64,000 nt of DNA from Conchocele bisecta (lineage: Eukaryota; Mollusca; Bivalvia; Lucinida; Thyasiridae), in the NCBI GenBank assembly GCA_029237695.1, contig CM055272.1, forward strand, positions 15,674,042 to 15,738,041, read 5' to 3'. Positions 1 through 11,639 of this stretch are shown in pieces. Numbering within the stretch: the first letter of the stretch is position 1; each line of letters starts with the position of its first letter. A program made the position numbers and the translations under genes. The notes beneath the pieces were generated by a model. The model did no database searches. It was not told the DNA's origin and saw nothing but the letters and a program-made list of their open reading frames with translations.

Positions 1-360
1 CGACCTCCATTTGCATGGAGATATAATCTATGGTTGGCGTTTATGAAGGGTCGTTGTTTGGTGTTATACCGTTTTCTCTGACATAAATAGGTTGAAGTAA
101 CGGACCAAACTCCAAAATTAAATATACTTAGTCCGTCGAAATCAGCCTGACGGTTCGTGAGAAGATTTTATACGAATTTAACCTACTTTTCGACGACGTC
201 CATTTTAACAAATCTGAAAAGGAGCAACACATAGACAATCCTCGTGAAGTTTGGTCAACATCGGCCAAACGTTTTAGAATAAGAAGAGGTCGGAAAAGCC
301 AAACGATATCTGTTTCTATGCCTATCGCTGTACAAAATCGAAATCTTCATTGTACAATTG
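1..360. other. Gene-free left edge
   Basis: No open frame of note. Bases about 90-130 match one end of the F7 repeat (GAAGTAACGGACCAA), described at 14842. Nothing else is recognised here. Confidence 0.5.
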
Positions 361-727
361 CAAGGTGCATGATCATGTGGTTACAACAATAACAACAACG
401 ATATTTCCCTTAATATGCAACGGATGTTGATGAAATATGGAGCAGCAAACGCGTCTTTGGTGGTCCAGGGAGTTTGACACAGACCTATGTCGTTTTTGCG
501 AAGAACCGACACGGAAATCGATTTTTTGCAAAAACGACAGAAGTTTGGGCCAAAGAACAGAGTCCACCAAATGCAGCTTAACAAGACGCGTTTGATGCGC
601 CAGATTTCATCAAAATCCGTTACATAATAATGACAAAACAAAAGAATATGTTCTTTGAATCGGAGGGCTTCTGGAATTTCAGTACTTGTTGTTGTTGTTG
701 TTGTAACCACGTGATCATAGACCTTGG
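361..727. mobile_element. F2 foldback MITE, copy 1
   Basis: F2 is a roughly 370-430 bp foldback element. Its terminal inverted repeats begin CAAGGTGCATGATCACGTGG and are followed by a (CAA)n/(TTG)n run. The two arms are complementary over most of their length (AACGGATTTTGATGAAATATGG near both ends) and meet at a hairpin around CGATTTCCGTGTC. No transposase is encoded. The small open frames on both strands here (373-824) are mirror images of the arms and are not genes. The other copies are at 6049, 28623, 46716, 55674 and 58192. Confidence 0.85.
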
Positions 728-900
728 TGTTGCAAGCCAGTTCGTTATGTATCACTTTGCAGTCGAGTACAGTAAAGATCTTTCACACGACAAAGACAAC
801 AAGATAACGTGTGAATGGCGTTAATTTTATTTGCACTATACTAATGTATACTGTATGTATACTCCAAGGCAAATAAACGAATTGTTCATGGTATAACCCC

Positions 901-1207
901 TGTAGCCTATTTCACCAACATTGCAAAGTATACTTATCTAGCAAAGTATACTTTGAGGGAGACATTTTCAATTTAAAGATAAATGTATTAATTTTTATTA
1001 TACTGAATGTATTACATTATCACAGCCATTTTGGCTGTGATAATGTAATACATTCAGTATAGTAATTCTGCATACTTTTAATCATCAAATATATGCAGTC
1101 GTTAGTTCTATATGACAAAATGCATTTCGGGGAAAATAAATGATTACTCCCTCAAAGTATACTTTGCTAGATAAGTATACTTTGCAATTTTGATGAAATC
1201 GGCCACT
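901..1207. mobile_element. F1 foldback MITE, copy 1
   Basis: F1 is a roughly 270-310 bp element with inverted ends (C)AGTAGCCTATTTCACC or TGTAGCC. Each arm carries two inverted AAAGTATACTT motifs followed by TTTGAGGGAG. The centre is a long perfect palindrome around CAGCCATTTTGGCTG. It is non-coding. The copies differ by few bases, so the family spread recently. Other copies are at 1845, 14366, 56376 and 56673. Confidence 0.88.
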
Positions 1208-1253
1208 GTTCATTGACGGTATATATTCGGTATCAATGCCTGTTTAACCCATT

Positions 1254-1492
1254 TGTGGCTGTGATTGAAGAACTACGACTTATGGCATGTGTGACCAGTG
1301 TAGCTCCTGCTCAAATAGCACGCTCCTGTATCTTGATAACGATCTATGCTGATTATTAGACGTACGACGTGTGTTTCCTTGATGGAATTGCGAATAGTAC
1401 AGATGCTGATCAGACTGTGCGGATACAGGGCTGATCTTGATCTACACTGGTCGCATAACCCATAAGCCCCATTGCTCCAGTCACAGAAACAT
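1254..1492. mobile_element. F3 foldback MITE, diverged copy
   Basis: F3 is a 230-250 bp palindromic element. The ends read TGTGACTGGAGAAATGGGG then CTTATGGGTTTTGCGACCAG. The inner arms carry GATCAGTCTGTGCA and CACTGTTCGCCATTCCATC. This copy is more diverged than those at 19180 and 21618. Confidence 0.7.
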
Positions 1493-1522
1493 CTCTTGAA
1501 CCTGATAATTTAATAAATATTT

Positions 1523-2218
1523 TAATAGTGTTTAACGGTCTTTAAACAGCTAAGGCCATTTTGGGCCGGGTTAACGAGGTCCAATCCAATAGTTCGCCTG
1601 TTGTGATGGGGTAGGGGGATCCCAAAATCAGAGCCGAATATTTACAGACATTTTTTATTCAGCCCTGGAATTAGAATAACCTGCCCTGGTGACAGGTCCT
1701 CACCAGCGTCACTTAGTCCCACTCCCTAAAGCAATACGAGTAGTGATAATCTTATTACTTTTATAATGTTTATACCCATATTCAGCTCTCAAGTAACAAG
1801 AAAGCCAAAACTGTACATGAGGGCTAAACCAGGGATTGGTAAATCTGTAGCCTATTTCATCAACATTGCAAAGTATACTTTAGTAGCAAAGTATACTTTG
1901 AGGGAGAAATTTTCAATTTTATGATAAATTTATTAATTTTTATTATACTGAATTTATTACATTATCACAGCCAATTTGGCTGTGATAATGTAATAAATTC
2001 AGTATAATAATTCTGCATACTTTTAATCATGAAATATATGCATTTGTTAGTTCTATATGAAATAATGCATTTCAGGAAAAATAAATGATTACTCCCTCAA
2101 AGTATACTTTGCTAGTAAAGTATACTTTGCAATTTTGATGAAATCGGCTACAGGTATGGATGAACCCCACTGTTAAATTTATCAATCGCATGCTCCAGAT
2201 CGTCACCCACTGGATCTG
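1523..2218 (+). mobile_element. tRNA-promoter-like SINE, copy interrupted by F1
   Basis: This sequence aligns along its length with the complete SINE at 40646-41050. Shared blocks are the TTAACGG/AACAGCTAAGG head, AATCAGAACGGAATATTTAC, TTCAGCCCTG, AGAATAACCTG and the tail GGATGAACCCC. An F1 copy (1845-2153) sits inside it, so the SINE is older than that F1. The box-B-like GGTTCGATCCC of the family is degenerate here. Confidence 0.7.
1845..2153. mobile_element. F1 MITE, copy 2, nested in SINE
   Basis: This is a full-length F1. Its left flank (AGGGATTGG) and right flank (GGTATGGATGAACC) are consecutive parts of the host SINE, so both insertion borders are exact to within a few bases. Confidence 0.85.
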
Positions 2219-2311
2219 ACAAACTGATTTTTGTGGAAGGTGGAATATTTATTAAAATCATGGAATTTATTGGAAATTATTGTAATTACGTTTGTAAGAC
2301 ACACATACTGT

Positions 2312-2526
2312 TCAATCTATATTAGAACCTCTCTAAACTGACATTCTGAAAATATCGGCGTGGGTTGCAATGTACAATGTATCTCTAATAATAGTGTAGG
2401 TTCGTGATTGCAAATCACATACACGTGGCTGGCAGTTATATTCCTTAGATACAGTGGAATCTCTCTAAACCAGACACCATGGGGGCCTCCCAGGGTGCCT
2501 GGTTTAGAGAGGTTCCGCTGTAGGAC
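2312..2526. mobile_element. pogo/Tigger-like MITE fragments
   Basis: At 2449-2524 is a palindrome reading ACAGTGGAATCTCTCTAAAC then CCAGACACC, mirrored as GGTGCCTGGTTTAGAGAGG. Another end (TAGAACCTCTCTAAACTG) is at 2324. CAGTNGAACCTCTCTAAACCGGAC-type ends are typical of pogo-like elements (established knowledge); the family call is inferred from the end sequence only. A second palindrome of this kind is at 50267-50345. Confidence 0.5.
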
Positions 2527-2639
2527 GAGTGGACAAATTAGAAGTCTGCGTGATATTGGTGTATCATACGTATACATATATTAGTATCCACAGCCGACGG
2601 TAAAATATATAGGACTCTATAGTCTCTCATTGTATAAAT

Positions 2640-3080
2640 ATATAGAGAATACCATGCTAACAAACGCGTCGGAATTCAGACGCTTGCCGAAGCATTCCTG
2701 CCGTTTCCGAGCCGAGCCTGATAAACTTGATATCAACAAACACTAGACTGGTATTCTATTTATCAGGTAACATGTTATGCTAGCCGATGGTTAACTAGTT
2801 TTCGTTGAAAAGAAAACACGGACCTGTTTACGTTGCGTCATTAGACTGACGTCATTCAGTACCGTAATGTGACGTCGTTCGACCAATGAAACTTCAGTTT
2901 TCAATTCGTTGCGGTCGACCAGTGAAACGACAGTTTTCAATTCGTTGTAACCCGGATATTCGTATCAGGTAAATGGTAAATGCCTGATACGACATTATGT
3001 TATCAGTCAGTATGTATTCGGCCAATACAAAGCTAGTTACCTGTTAGCCTGATATAATATACTAGATATTGTCATGGCAG
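2640..3080. other. Dispersed repeat with TGACGTCA-like sites
   Basis: There is no gene here. Parts (AAACTTGATATCAA, CTATTTATCAGGTAAC, GACGTCATTC) recur in inverted order at about 21945-22160 and in part at 6530-6660, so this is an unclassified dispersed repeat of roughly 250 bp or more. An A-run lies at 3152-3168. Confidence 0.4.
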
Positions 3081-3190
3081 TTTCCCGTCACCTGTGCCTG
3101 TGGTAGTATATAGCATGAAGAAAATACTTAAGGTTGTTATGGAAATCAAATAAAAAAAAAAAAAAAAACTTACTAATAAACCAATGTCCA

Positions 3191-3305
3191 CTATGGGATT
3201 TCCTTGCTGACTTATTGTCTACGTACATATGGTGTACTGGTGTAAGTAGCTTACACCAGTATACCATATGTACGTAGACAATAAGTCAGCAAGGAAATCC
3301 CATAG
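3191..3305. repeat. Near-perfect 56-bp-arm hairpin
   Basis: The left arm begins CTATGGGATTTCC and the right arm ends GGAAATCCCATAG. There is one mismatch in about 56 bp and a 3-base loop at TAG. No second copy is seen in the window. This is either a solo foldback element or a recent inverted duplication. Confidence 0.85.
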
Positions 3306-4610
3306 TTAAAACATGCTAAGCAATTGTTGGTGTTTTACATGTATATTTTGACTTCAACACACCTGTGTATATACATAAATACACATGTGATACATCAAAA
3401 TTGGTCTATTATTTGCATATTACAGGTGTGTGTGAATCTCTATTGGTACGAGTATCTGCATAACAACGTACAGATCACAATAATGTGGGTTAGTTATGCA
3501 AGTTGCTATTATTTTATTAGTAGATTTTTTATTAGATTTCGATAGACTTTACATGGGGCCACGGGAAGGGTAAAACTACCTTAATTAATTAGCCCCCGGA
3601 CTAAGAAAATCACCCTTTCGGCATATGTAACCAGTTCATTCCTGCAGATTGATCAGGACATACTACGCTTGTGCCATTCCGTCCGTAAATCAAACATTGT
3701 TTTTCTGTCTAATCATGTTGTCCAATATGAGTATACCAGTGCACGGCAAACCTTTCATATAGAGAATAGTAGGTTAGTGCCGTGAATGGGAACACATATA
3801 TTTCAAGGCTCAGGAAACGGGATGGGCGAGGCTCTGCCGAGCACATCCGGTTTCCGTGCCGCGCCAGATATGTTTTCCCATTCACGGCACTAACCTACTA
3901 TTCTATTTATCCCATCAACACCTACTAAATGGCTGTAAAATGCAAAAATAGTATTGACTGGATATCAAAAATGTTTCACGGCACATACGCACTGTGTTAA
4001 AATACGGGATAAAAGCAATTATTTAAGGCGCTGTGGTATTTTACGGTGAACGCCATCCATATTTTGATGGGTCAACATTATTCAATTGAGCATATACCGT
4101 ACTCATATGATGTCTATTATTCCTGTTTAAATATTACAATACAATAGTATAGTACTTACAGTGATAAAACGTAACTAAAATTAAATGAAAAATTATAAAC
4201 AAAAACTTTATATATCCAATCTGAAATTTATAACACCGGCGTACCTTGTTTTAAAAACTAAGGCACTTGGGTACCACTACGGCACTATAATGCGCACGGG
4301 AAATGCTAACCTGCATTTTCTGTCTGTAACGCAGTGCGACTTAAGTCGCAGTGCGTTACAGACAGAAAAATCGGGCTGCACTGCGGGTTGCGGGTTGCAC
4401 TGAAAAACATTCAGAAAATTTGGGTTACACTGCCTTACAGACAGAACATTCGGGTTAGGGAAAGGTCGGCACGGGATATCTACACTGGTTACATGTAAGA
4501 TCTAAGGTACTTTTTGCCGGCATATGGCCCAAATATAATATACGAATTAACATTGGAATGGTGCAATACTATCACATACATGTATACTTCAGGAAAATAT
4601 GTTTGTATGT
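3306..4610. other. Gene-free, two further hairpins
   Basis: Two inverted repeats are visible. The one at 3763-3905 has arms starting AGAATAGTAGGTTAGTGCCG. The one at 4312-4372 has arms TTTTCTGTCTGTAACGCAGT. Short open frames in this stretch have no recognisable product. Confidence 0.6.
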
Positions 4611-4850
4611 GGCTGTGACTGGATAAATGGGGCTTATGGGTTTTGTGACCAGTGTAGCTCCTGATCAAATAGCACACTCCTGTAGCCTGATAATGATTTA
4701 TATTTCTTGTTAGAATGCATGACGGGTCTTTTTATTCATGGAGTGGTGAACACTGTAGATCCTGGTCAGGTTGTGGATATACACAGGCTGATCTGGATCT
4801 ACACTGGTCGCAAACCCATAAGCCCAATTTCTCCACTCAGCGTCACATTT
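4608..4850. mobile_element. F3 MITE copy
   Basis: The left end is TGTGGCTGTGACTGGATAAA and the right end is AGCCCAATTTCTCCACTCAG. It is followed directly by an unrelated inverted repeat at 4920-5010 (CCCACCCACACGTTGTCGTG). Confidence 0.7.
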
Positions 4851-5094
4851 AAGCTTGCATGCTTGTTTTCTCCACAGCTGAACGTTTCGGACCTGTGACA
4901 TAAAATTAAATATCCATTGAAAAATATACCACTAGCCCACCCACACGTTGTCGTGCTGTACGTTATCGTTATAATTACCATAACGGTAATGAACAGCACG
5001 ACAGTAGGTGGGTGGGGTTATGGGATTTGTTATTGTGCATTTTTATGTCACCGGTCCGCGTCTTTCACCTGTGATTTTCTCATCATGTACAATT

Positions 5095-5345
5095 TATAAT
5101 TGAGACACGCCATGCGATTTTATACCTAAGAACATGTGGTATATCGCATGATTCAATTACAAAATTTACGATATTTTCTGTAAATTAAAATTTGCATAGA
5201 AAATGCGGAATTCTATTCTGAATTTGCTGTGAAAATTTCGTCATCTTTCGAAGTCATTTGCATGAAATGTCAAAGTTCCTGTACATATATCTCATGAAAA
5301 TCGCATGCATCTTCTTAGGTGCAAAATCACGTTGCGTGACTCATA
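5095..5345. repeat. Foldback, relative of the element at 7925
   Basis: It starts AATTGAGACACGCCATG like the element at 7925-8705, but its ends and centre differ. No coding potential is seen. At 5400-5600 lies another inverted repeat (GAAATAGTTTCCGTAAACGACGTC against ATTTACGGAAACTACGACTG). Confidence 0.5.
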
Positions 5346-5755
5346 TTGTAATAACTATTGTTTAAACTATCACATACAAGTCGGGGACGGACAGATGACC
5401 ATAAGACACTTACAGTTGATGACCGATCTTAACGCAACGCCGATATTGATTTCGAAAAAATGAAATAGTTTCCGTAAACGACGTCGAAAGTTGACAGAAA
5501 CGTCAGAGCTCGTGCGGAATGGAATTTCACACCAGCTCGGAATATTTTGTCAATTTTCTACGTCATTTACGGAAACTACGACTGATTTTCGAAATCAATA
5601 TCGGCGAAATATGAAAAGGGATGTACATGTAATCCAGCGGCTTGTATCACCTGCGAGTATTTACACATGCTAAATATTGTCTAGAACTAACATGACGTCG
5701 AAAGTGATAGTATGCGACAATTTCAAACAAATGTGGACATTTCTCAACATCGTAT

Positions 5756-6003
5756 TATGTGGATGTGACGGGAGAAATGGGGCTTATGAGTATTGCGATC
5801 AGTGAAGATCATCCGCACAGTCTGATCAGCATCTGCATCAGCCTGTGCAAATCTGCACTGTTCGCCATTCCATCAATGAAACACCCGCCATGCTTCTAAC
5901 AAACAATATAGATCGCTATCAGGCTGCAGGAGCAAGCTATTTCACCAGGAGCTACACTGGTCACAATCCCATAAGTCCCATTTCTACCGCCTCCACATAT
6001 ATG
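5756..6003. mobile_element. F3 MITE copy
   Basis: This is one of the more complete F3 copies. The left half contains CCGCACAGTCTGATCAGCAT and the right half contains GGAGCTACACTGGTCACAA. It lies 45 bp from the F2 copy at 6049. Confidence 0.75.
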
Positions 6004-6048
6004 AGATGAGGACACTATAATCCGTAAGAACGGTCCACGCCTCTTCAT

Positions 6049-6475
6049 CAAGGTGCATGATCACGTGGTTACCACAACAACAACAATGGCTGAAAGTGTT
6101 AAAAGCGCGCCCACACCAAAGTAATTATTATTTGTAATTTTCGTTAATAGGCAACGGATTTTGATGAAATATGGCGTTGCAAACGCGTCTTCATGAACTG
6201 CATATGCTGGTCCTGGGATTTCGGCACATACTTATGTCGTTTTTACGAAGATCGATTTCCGTGTCAGTAGACACGGAAATCGATTCTTCGCAAAAACGAC
6301 AGAAGTATGTGCAGAACTTCAAGGACCATCAAATGCAACTTAACAAGACGCGTTTGATGCGCCATATTTTATAAAAATCCGTAATAAGGACAAAATAAAA
6401 GAATACATACTTTTAATCGGAGGGCTTCTGGAAGATTAAATACTTGTTGTTGTAACCACGTGATAATACACCTTG
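6049..6475. mobile_element. F2 MITE, copy 2
   Basis: Complete copy. The central hairpin CGATTTCCGTGTC-AGTA-GACACGGAAATCG is intact, and both ends carry CACGTGGTT/AACCACGTG. Confidence 0.88.
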
Positions 6476-6674
6476 TTCATGGAATGTGTAACATAGAAAA
6501 CATCAGTCTACAGTACAGACTGTGTATTTGATATGGAGTTGGTTTGGCGAGGCTATGAAATGTGTAGTCATTTGGAGACCAGCCGAGGAATTCCTAGCGT
6601 TTCCGAACCATATCAGATATACTTGATATTAAAATACAGTAGCCTGGTATTTGTTAAACCTTTAGAAACATTTT

Positions 6675-6820
6675 CAATGGAAATGATTCTAACGTGCTGC
6701 CAAACCATATTTTAATGAAGAAAGAAACAACAACAGACGACAGATTTTGGTTGTTGTTGTTGTTTCTTTCTTCATTAAAATATGGTTTGGCAGCACGTTA
6801 GAATCATTTCCATTGGAAAT
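6675..6820. repeat. Long near-perfect hairpin with CAA/TTG loop flanks
   Basis: The arms start TCAATGGAAATGATTCTAAC and pass through GTGCTGCCAAACCATATTTTAATG and its complement. AATGATTCTAAAGTGCTG hairpins recur at 12365-12417 and 47885-47930, so this is an unnamed foldback family. This copy is the largest and most symmetrical. Confidence 0.8.
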
Positions 6821-7214
6821 GATTTTAAAGTGCTGCTAAGCCATGTTTTTGTTGAGAAATATGGAAAATATAAAATAATCAGCAGACGAAAAAACTTAAT
6901 TCAGCATTGTAAGGGTTAAGGAAGCGTTTATTTTATGAAATACCACATTCCGTGATGGTCACATGACAAGTGACAACGCGTGAAAATGCCTTTTTTCCAT
7001 CTTCGAATCTCGAAAAATGGATTTGAAGAAAGAACTGACATTTTCATTTGTTTGGTGATTGGTGGGTGCGTCCGAAATGCATTGCATTCTATAGTTTTGC
7101 CTATATTTCCTCCACCGCTTGAAGGATTGACAGGACACCTCCGTCAAGTGATATGCACCATATGTACGAGTCTCCTATATCAAGTGTGCCAAGCACACCC
7201 ACAATATACCTTTC

Positions 7215-7895
7215 CCACAGGTTGATATAACGGATCAAGGTCTTTAAATATATTAACTATACCTACAGGTATCAGTAAGTGAATTAATTTTTTTGGGCTT
7301 CCTGTTAAAGGTACATGCCCACTCAGTAGGCACAAAATGTTGTTTGTATCAGAGACATCATCTGTGGCATTTTCTAGCAAAATAAACATTCATTCACCAT
7401 TACCCCACGTATTGATTGACATTACTATACATTTTATATCAGACGTAACTATCCACACTGATATCAGGGGAGATAACCGTGATTCCTTAAAACGTTAACG
7501 GACATTATTATTTATTCTCTGTATTTATTTATTGATGTGCAATTATCATACTTTATAATCTGTCGAAAATATTATTTGTTCAGCTGACGCATTTAATTAG
7601 TATAAACAATTAATTGAAAAATACCATGCCTCATTTGCATATGAAAATAGCCTGATACCAACATTCAAAATGTAAATGCTTTGATTTAACGACGGCACTG
7701 GTTCGATGACCTTGCATGTCGGGACCGACTATTTAAGTCCCCATCCGATAGGACTAGGCTATCACGAAGGTGTCTTGCCCAAGCACACGCCGAATCTGCA
7801 CCAACATTCATTAACTTATGTTACTTTTTACTTGCTGCTATTTTAGGTGTATTTAATGCATTTATAGACCTTGGTCCGTTACATGCACTTCAACC
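7215..7895. mobile_element. F7 element split by F5
   Basis: The left end is CAGGTTGATATAACGGATCA then AGGTCTTTAAA. The right end is TTTATAGACCTTGGTCCGTT. The intact F7 copy at 14842 is about 240 bp, so most of this span is the F5 insertion beginning at 7307. Confidence 0.65.
7307..7690 (+). mobile_element. F5 element, copy 1 (3' end eroded)
   Basis: F5 has inverted ends AAGGTACATGCCCACTCAGT then AGGCACAAAATGTT and is about 480-510 bp when complete (8103-8608). It is non-coding. This copy matches the others from its left end through TGCCTCATTTGCATATGAAA and then loses similarity. Confidence 0.7.
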
Positions 7896-7924
7896 TTTGG
7901 CATTTGCATGAAATAGATCATCTT

Positions 7925-8708
7925 ATATAATTGAGACACGCCATGAAAGTTTGTACCTTCTGACATCTGCGTAGTTTCCTGAAACACGTTTACACAATTT
8001 GCAATATGTTCCGTAAATGGCGTCAATTGTTGACAACATTTTCAGAGTACATGCGGAATTATATTCCGCATGTACTCTGAAGATTTTGTCAACTTTTAAC
8101 TTAAAGGTACGTGCCCACTCAGTAAGCACAAACTGTTATTTATATCAGAGACATCATGTGAGACATTTTCTGGCAAAATAAACATTCATTCACCATTACC
8201 CCGCATATTGATTGGCATTATTATACATTGTATATCAGACGTAACTTTCCACACTGTTATTAGGGGCGATAACCGTGTTTCCTTAAAATGTAACGGACAT
8301 TAATATTTATACTCTGTAATTATTTTTTGATGTGCAATTATCATACTTTATAATTTGTCGAAAATATTATTTTTTCAGGTGACGCATTTAATTAGTATAA
8401 AGAATTAAAAAAAGATCACGCCTCATTTGCATATGAAAATAGCTGGATACCAACGCGCGTCACTGTCAGTAAAATAAATATTACTAATTGATTATATCGG
8501 TACAGCGGGCACTCGTAATTTTAGAACTGGTGGAATCGTGACACAATTATACACTTATTTAATGCCTATAAAGAACATTTTGTGCCTACTGAGTTGGGCA
8601 TGTACCTTGACTTAATACATGAACAATATTGCAAATTTTGTAAACGTATTTAATGAAATTACGCAGATGTCCGAAGGTACAAAATTCCAGGACGTGTCTC
8701 GTATGAGT
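7925..8708. mobile_element. Foldback element split by F5
   Basis: The outer arms begin AATTGAGACACGCCATGAAA and are mirrored at the right end as GGACGTGTCTCGTATGAG. An internal palindrome is centred at about 8058 (TACATGCGGAATTATATTCC). The F5 copy at 8103-8608 interrupts the right arm. Confidence 0.7.
8103..8608 (+). mobile_element. F5 element, complete copy
   Basis: Both ends are present: AAAGGTACGTGCCCACTCAG on the left and GCCTACTGAGTTGGGCATGT followed by ACCTT on the right. This is the only copy in the window with two clear ends, so it defines the length of the family. Confidence 0.8.
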
Positions 8709-8743
8709 GATGATTAATATACTACTTATTAAACGACTTTACT

Positions 8744-8937
8744 CACTATAGGAATGAATGGCCTTTTTGTGAAATTTATCGGGTATAAACTTGGAAAAGT
8801 CGCGGGAATACTGGACGAAGCGATAAAAAATTACAATTTTCGAAAATTGTAATTTTTTAAGGCCTCGTCCAGTATTGCCGCGACTTTCCCAAGTTTATAT
8901 CCCCGATAAATTCCACGAAAAGGCCATTCATTCCTTA
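8744..8937. repeat. Foldback with about 90-bp arms
   Basis: The left arm runs through GGAATGAATGGCCTTTTTGT and the right arm through its complement, ending in AAAGGCCATTCATTCC. The centre is TTCGAAAATTG. It is non-coding. Confidence 0.8.
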
Positions 8938-9595
8938 TAATTCCAGTATTTGAAATAAATTCATCAAGAAAATGTGTTTATTTTCCGTTTTCTTAAGAAT
9001 TATTTGAACTGCGCCTCACGGTTACGGAAAGTAGTTCGGCGTGGGAGTTTACTGGGATATAAATTTTGGACAGAGACTTGCTACGGGCCAATCAAATGTT
9101 ATGGAATTGTGTAAATATTTTTGTGCTGGAATTATTTGATAAGAAATTGCTATGAGGAGTTTCTTATGGCTGTTCGATAAAATAGTGCAAAATTCTCAAT
9201 GACCCATTTTACAATGACCTTTTGCAAATTACTGGAAATGTATGTCTATGGGAATTCGAACACTGTCGTACACAACCGACTGCGTTAAACTTGCCCAGAT
9301 ACCAATGTTTCTGCACATCTATTGGCAATCTCAACTCGCAATCAAGCAGTTTGATTGGCTGAGTATGAGCTGTAGCACATCTCAGGCTCATCCAATCAAT
9401 CTGGCACAATATTCAACCATTCTGAATGAAAACAGTTCACAACTATTGGCAAGATCAGCGCATGCGATGGTGTAGCACTGTATGGCACTGTAATGGCACT
9501 GTAATGCACATCTGGGTCCGATATATAAATACTATTATAAATATATACTTAAATTAATGAACTACAAACCCACTATTCCAACGTAAGGCCTTTGT

Positions 9596-9910
9596 CAATG
9601 AGTTAGTTGACTACTATCAGCTAAGTGGTATCCATTTCAGATTTGTGAAATCTGAAATGGATGCCACTTAGCTGATAGTAGACAACATATTCCTTAAATC
9701 TGAAATGGGTGCCACTTAGCTGATACGTTGTAGTAGTCAACACATTCATTAAATCTGATGCCATTTAGCTGATAGTAGTGAAACAAATCATTACATCTGA
9801 AATGGATGCCATTTAGCTGATAGTAGTCAACATATTCCTTAATTCTGAAATGAACGCCACTTAGTTTAAACCAGAAGTGGATGCCGCTTAACTGATAGTT
9901 GTCACTATAT
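9596..9910. repeat. Tandem/inverted minisatellite, about 48-bp unit
   Basis: There are five or more units of roughly 45-55 bp containing ATGCCACTTAGCTGATAGTA then GTCAACATATTCCTTAAATC. The first two units are inverted around 9650 and the rest run head to tail. The minus-strand frame here merely translates the repeat. Confidence 0.8.
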
Positions 9911-10568
9911 TTATTGCATGAGCACATCGCCATACTTTGAAGCTGTAATGGTCACCAAACCTGTTTTCTGTAGCGAGTTAATTTGCATAGTTATTACACT
10001 AGTGTAATATGATTTGTATTAATGTGTGTTAATACACTGCGATCGCTCATTTTATGCAATATTAAATATATAATTCAAGCTCAAAATGATGGACACCATC
10101 CCGAGCATTTGCATTGGCCGTGAGTCGCCACATTCGTGCATATGTAAACACGGTATGGTAACTTGCCAGAGTTTGTACATCAATACACTCAAAAGTTTGT
10201 ATCGATTCGAAATTGCAAATTCGAAAAACATAGTATTGAGAATAAATACTTACATTTGTCAACTTTCGATTTGCTTTAAACGACGGTCTTTTATTCGCCA
10301 TATAGTTATTTGATGCTACTTCACTGATTTTGTAGTAAAACGTCATAACATGAATGCAACTGAGAACGTATGTGCATTTTTTGTTAAAAGTTAAACAAAA
10401 TATGAAAAATAAGATTTAAAACCATTTTCATCACTTTGAAATAGAATTGGGTTTGAAATATAAGGATTTTTGTGGACTTTATCGGGATTATAAACTTTTA
10501 AACATCTAAAAATCCTGGCTGAAGGCCTGTCGGCCTTCAACAAGTGTTGTTTGACTTTTAAAAAAAAG
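9911..10568. other. Gene-free 3' flank of the RING gene
   Basis: Open frames on both strands at 10062-10346 overlap each other and show no domain. No repeat family was recognised. Some of this may be 3' untranslated sequence of the minus-strand RING gene if distal polyadenylation is used. Confidence 0.4.
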
Positions 10569-10610
10569 TTTATTTCTACACCGATGCATTCTCAACATAC
10601 GGCGTTTATT
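10569..10610 (-). terminator. Two AATAAA polyadenylation signals
   Basis: On the minus strand AATAAA occurs at 10610-10605 and 10574-10569. These are about 52 and 88 bases past the stop codon of the RING-gene exon ending at 10662. The spacing and the pairing with a phase-matched terminal exon make a real 3' end likely. Confidence 0.6.
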
Positions 10611-10661
10611 TCTAGAAATAATCATGAATAACTTCATCTAGATCGCGTTCTGATTGGTCAT

Positions 10662-10919
10662 TTAGTAACGGAACAGTTGTTCCAGTACAGTAATTCCGGT
10701 CTTGGTGGCGAATGATACCCACGGGTAGAAGGCAGAGGTCTTATTCCGCGCCTGAAAGTAGTCCCCGTCCAGGCAATCTTCCGCCGATTCATTCCGCACT
10801 ACTTTGTTGACCTCGGACGGCGAAGGCGTTTCCGGTGAACGGTTGCTGGATCTCAAAAGTAGTTTCGGCAGCGTGAGCAGGATGCTGGACATTCCGATCT
10901 CCGTTTGTGCGGGACAGTC
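10662..10919 (-). CDS. RING-finger protein, exon 3 (C-terminal)
   Basis: The exon follows an acceptor (ATATCTAG then GACTGTCCC) in phase 0 and encodes 85 residues to a TAA stop. It joins without a shift to the phase-0 donor of the exon at 17994-17855. It starts DCPAQTEIG, continues with a leucine-rich SSILLTLPKLLLRSS, a Ser/Pro/Glu-rich linker, and ends WVSFATKTGITVLEQLFRY. No known domain is recognised in this tail. Codon use (many third-position C/G) contrasts with the AT-rich surroundings, which supports coding. The nearby in-frame ATG at 10892 lies within the exon and is probably not a start. Confidence 0.7.
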   Translation of the reverse strand, partial: DCPAQTEIGMSSILLTLPKLLLRSSNRSPETPSPSEVNKVVRNESAEDCLDGDYFQARNKTSAFYPWVSFATKTGITVLEQLFRY

Positions 10920-11056
10920 CTAGATATGAATAGGAAAATATGACACCTATCAGGATGTGCACTGTTCGTCAGTCAGTGAAACACAAAGTATACGTACCAA
11001 CAGTATAAATGTATGACTCAGATCGGGGGTCGGTCCAATAATGGGGTCTAATCACA

Positions 11057-11365
11057 GGTTCTTGAAGAACGGTTCATATTTCGGTGTTTTATGGGTTATT
11101 TCTGTATATCTGGTCGTTTGGGTACATTGTTACAAACATACAATTTACGTCACCTCCCGCGAAATATAAGTACGGTAATTTACTTATGGGTGGTTAGACA
11201 GTATACATAGGGTCCAAAAGTTCGGAACTGTGAATCAATGTGTAGATAATTGACGATTTCTGTCGTGTGTAAATTACCCAAAAACCAACGAAATCCACAC
11301 AAATCCACCAAAATACCCATATTTCACCAACATACTGACCATCTGTTCAAACACCTGTGCCTGTG
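11057..11365 (+). repeat. Direct duplication, copy A
   Basis: ACGGTTCATATTT, CATACAATTTACGTCACCTC, AAAGTTCGGAAC, AATTACCCAAA, CAACGAAATCCAC and TGTTCAAACACCTGTG occur in the same order here and at 17334-17620. The second copy carries a foldback insertion near its right end (17618-17800). Confidence 0.75.
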
Positions 11366-11639
11366 GTCTAATCTCAGAGTGGGGGCTGGTCCCAGAACGG
11401 ATCTCCCAGAATGAGGCCTAACTTTTCCCAGTAGCTTGTAAATAAGGTGTGCAACTGTCCTGCTTTTTCCGGCCATTGTCAGATTGGTCCCCGTTCTGGG
11501 ATCGAAGTCACGTTTTTCGGCCCCCCATTCTGGGATTAGCCCCCGTTCTTCGACTGACCCCCGCCCTGAATCGTAATTGGATTGCAGATCACGAGCTGAC
11601 TACACATGCCACAAAGCCTATTTCTCAGTTCGATTGCAG

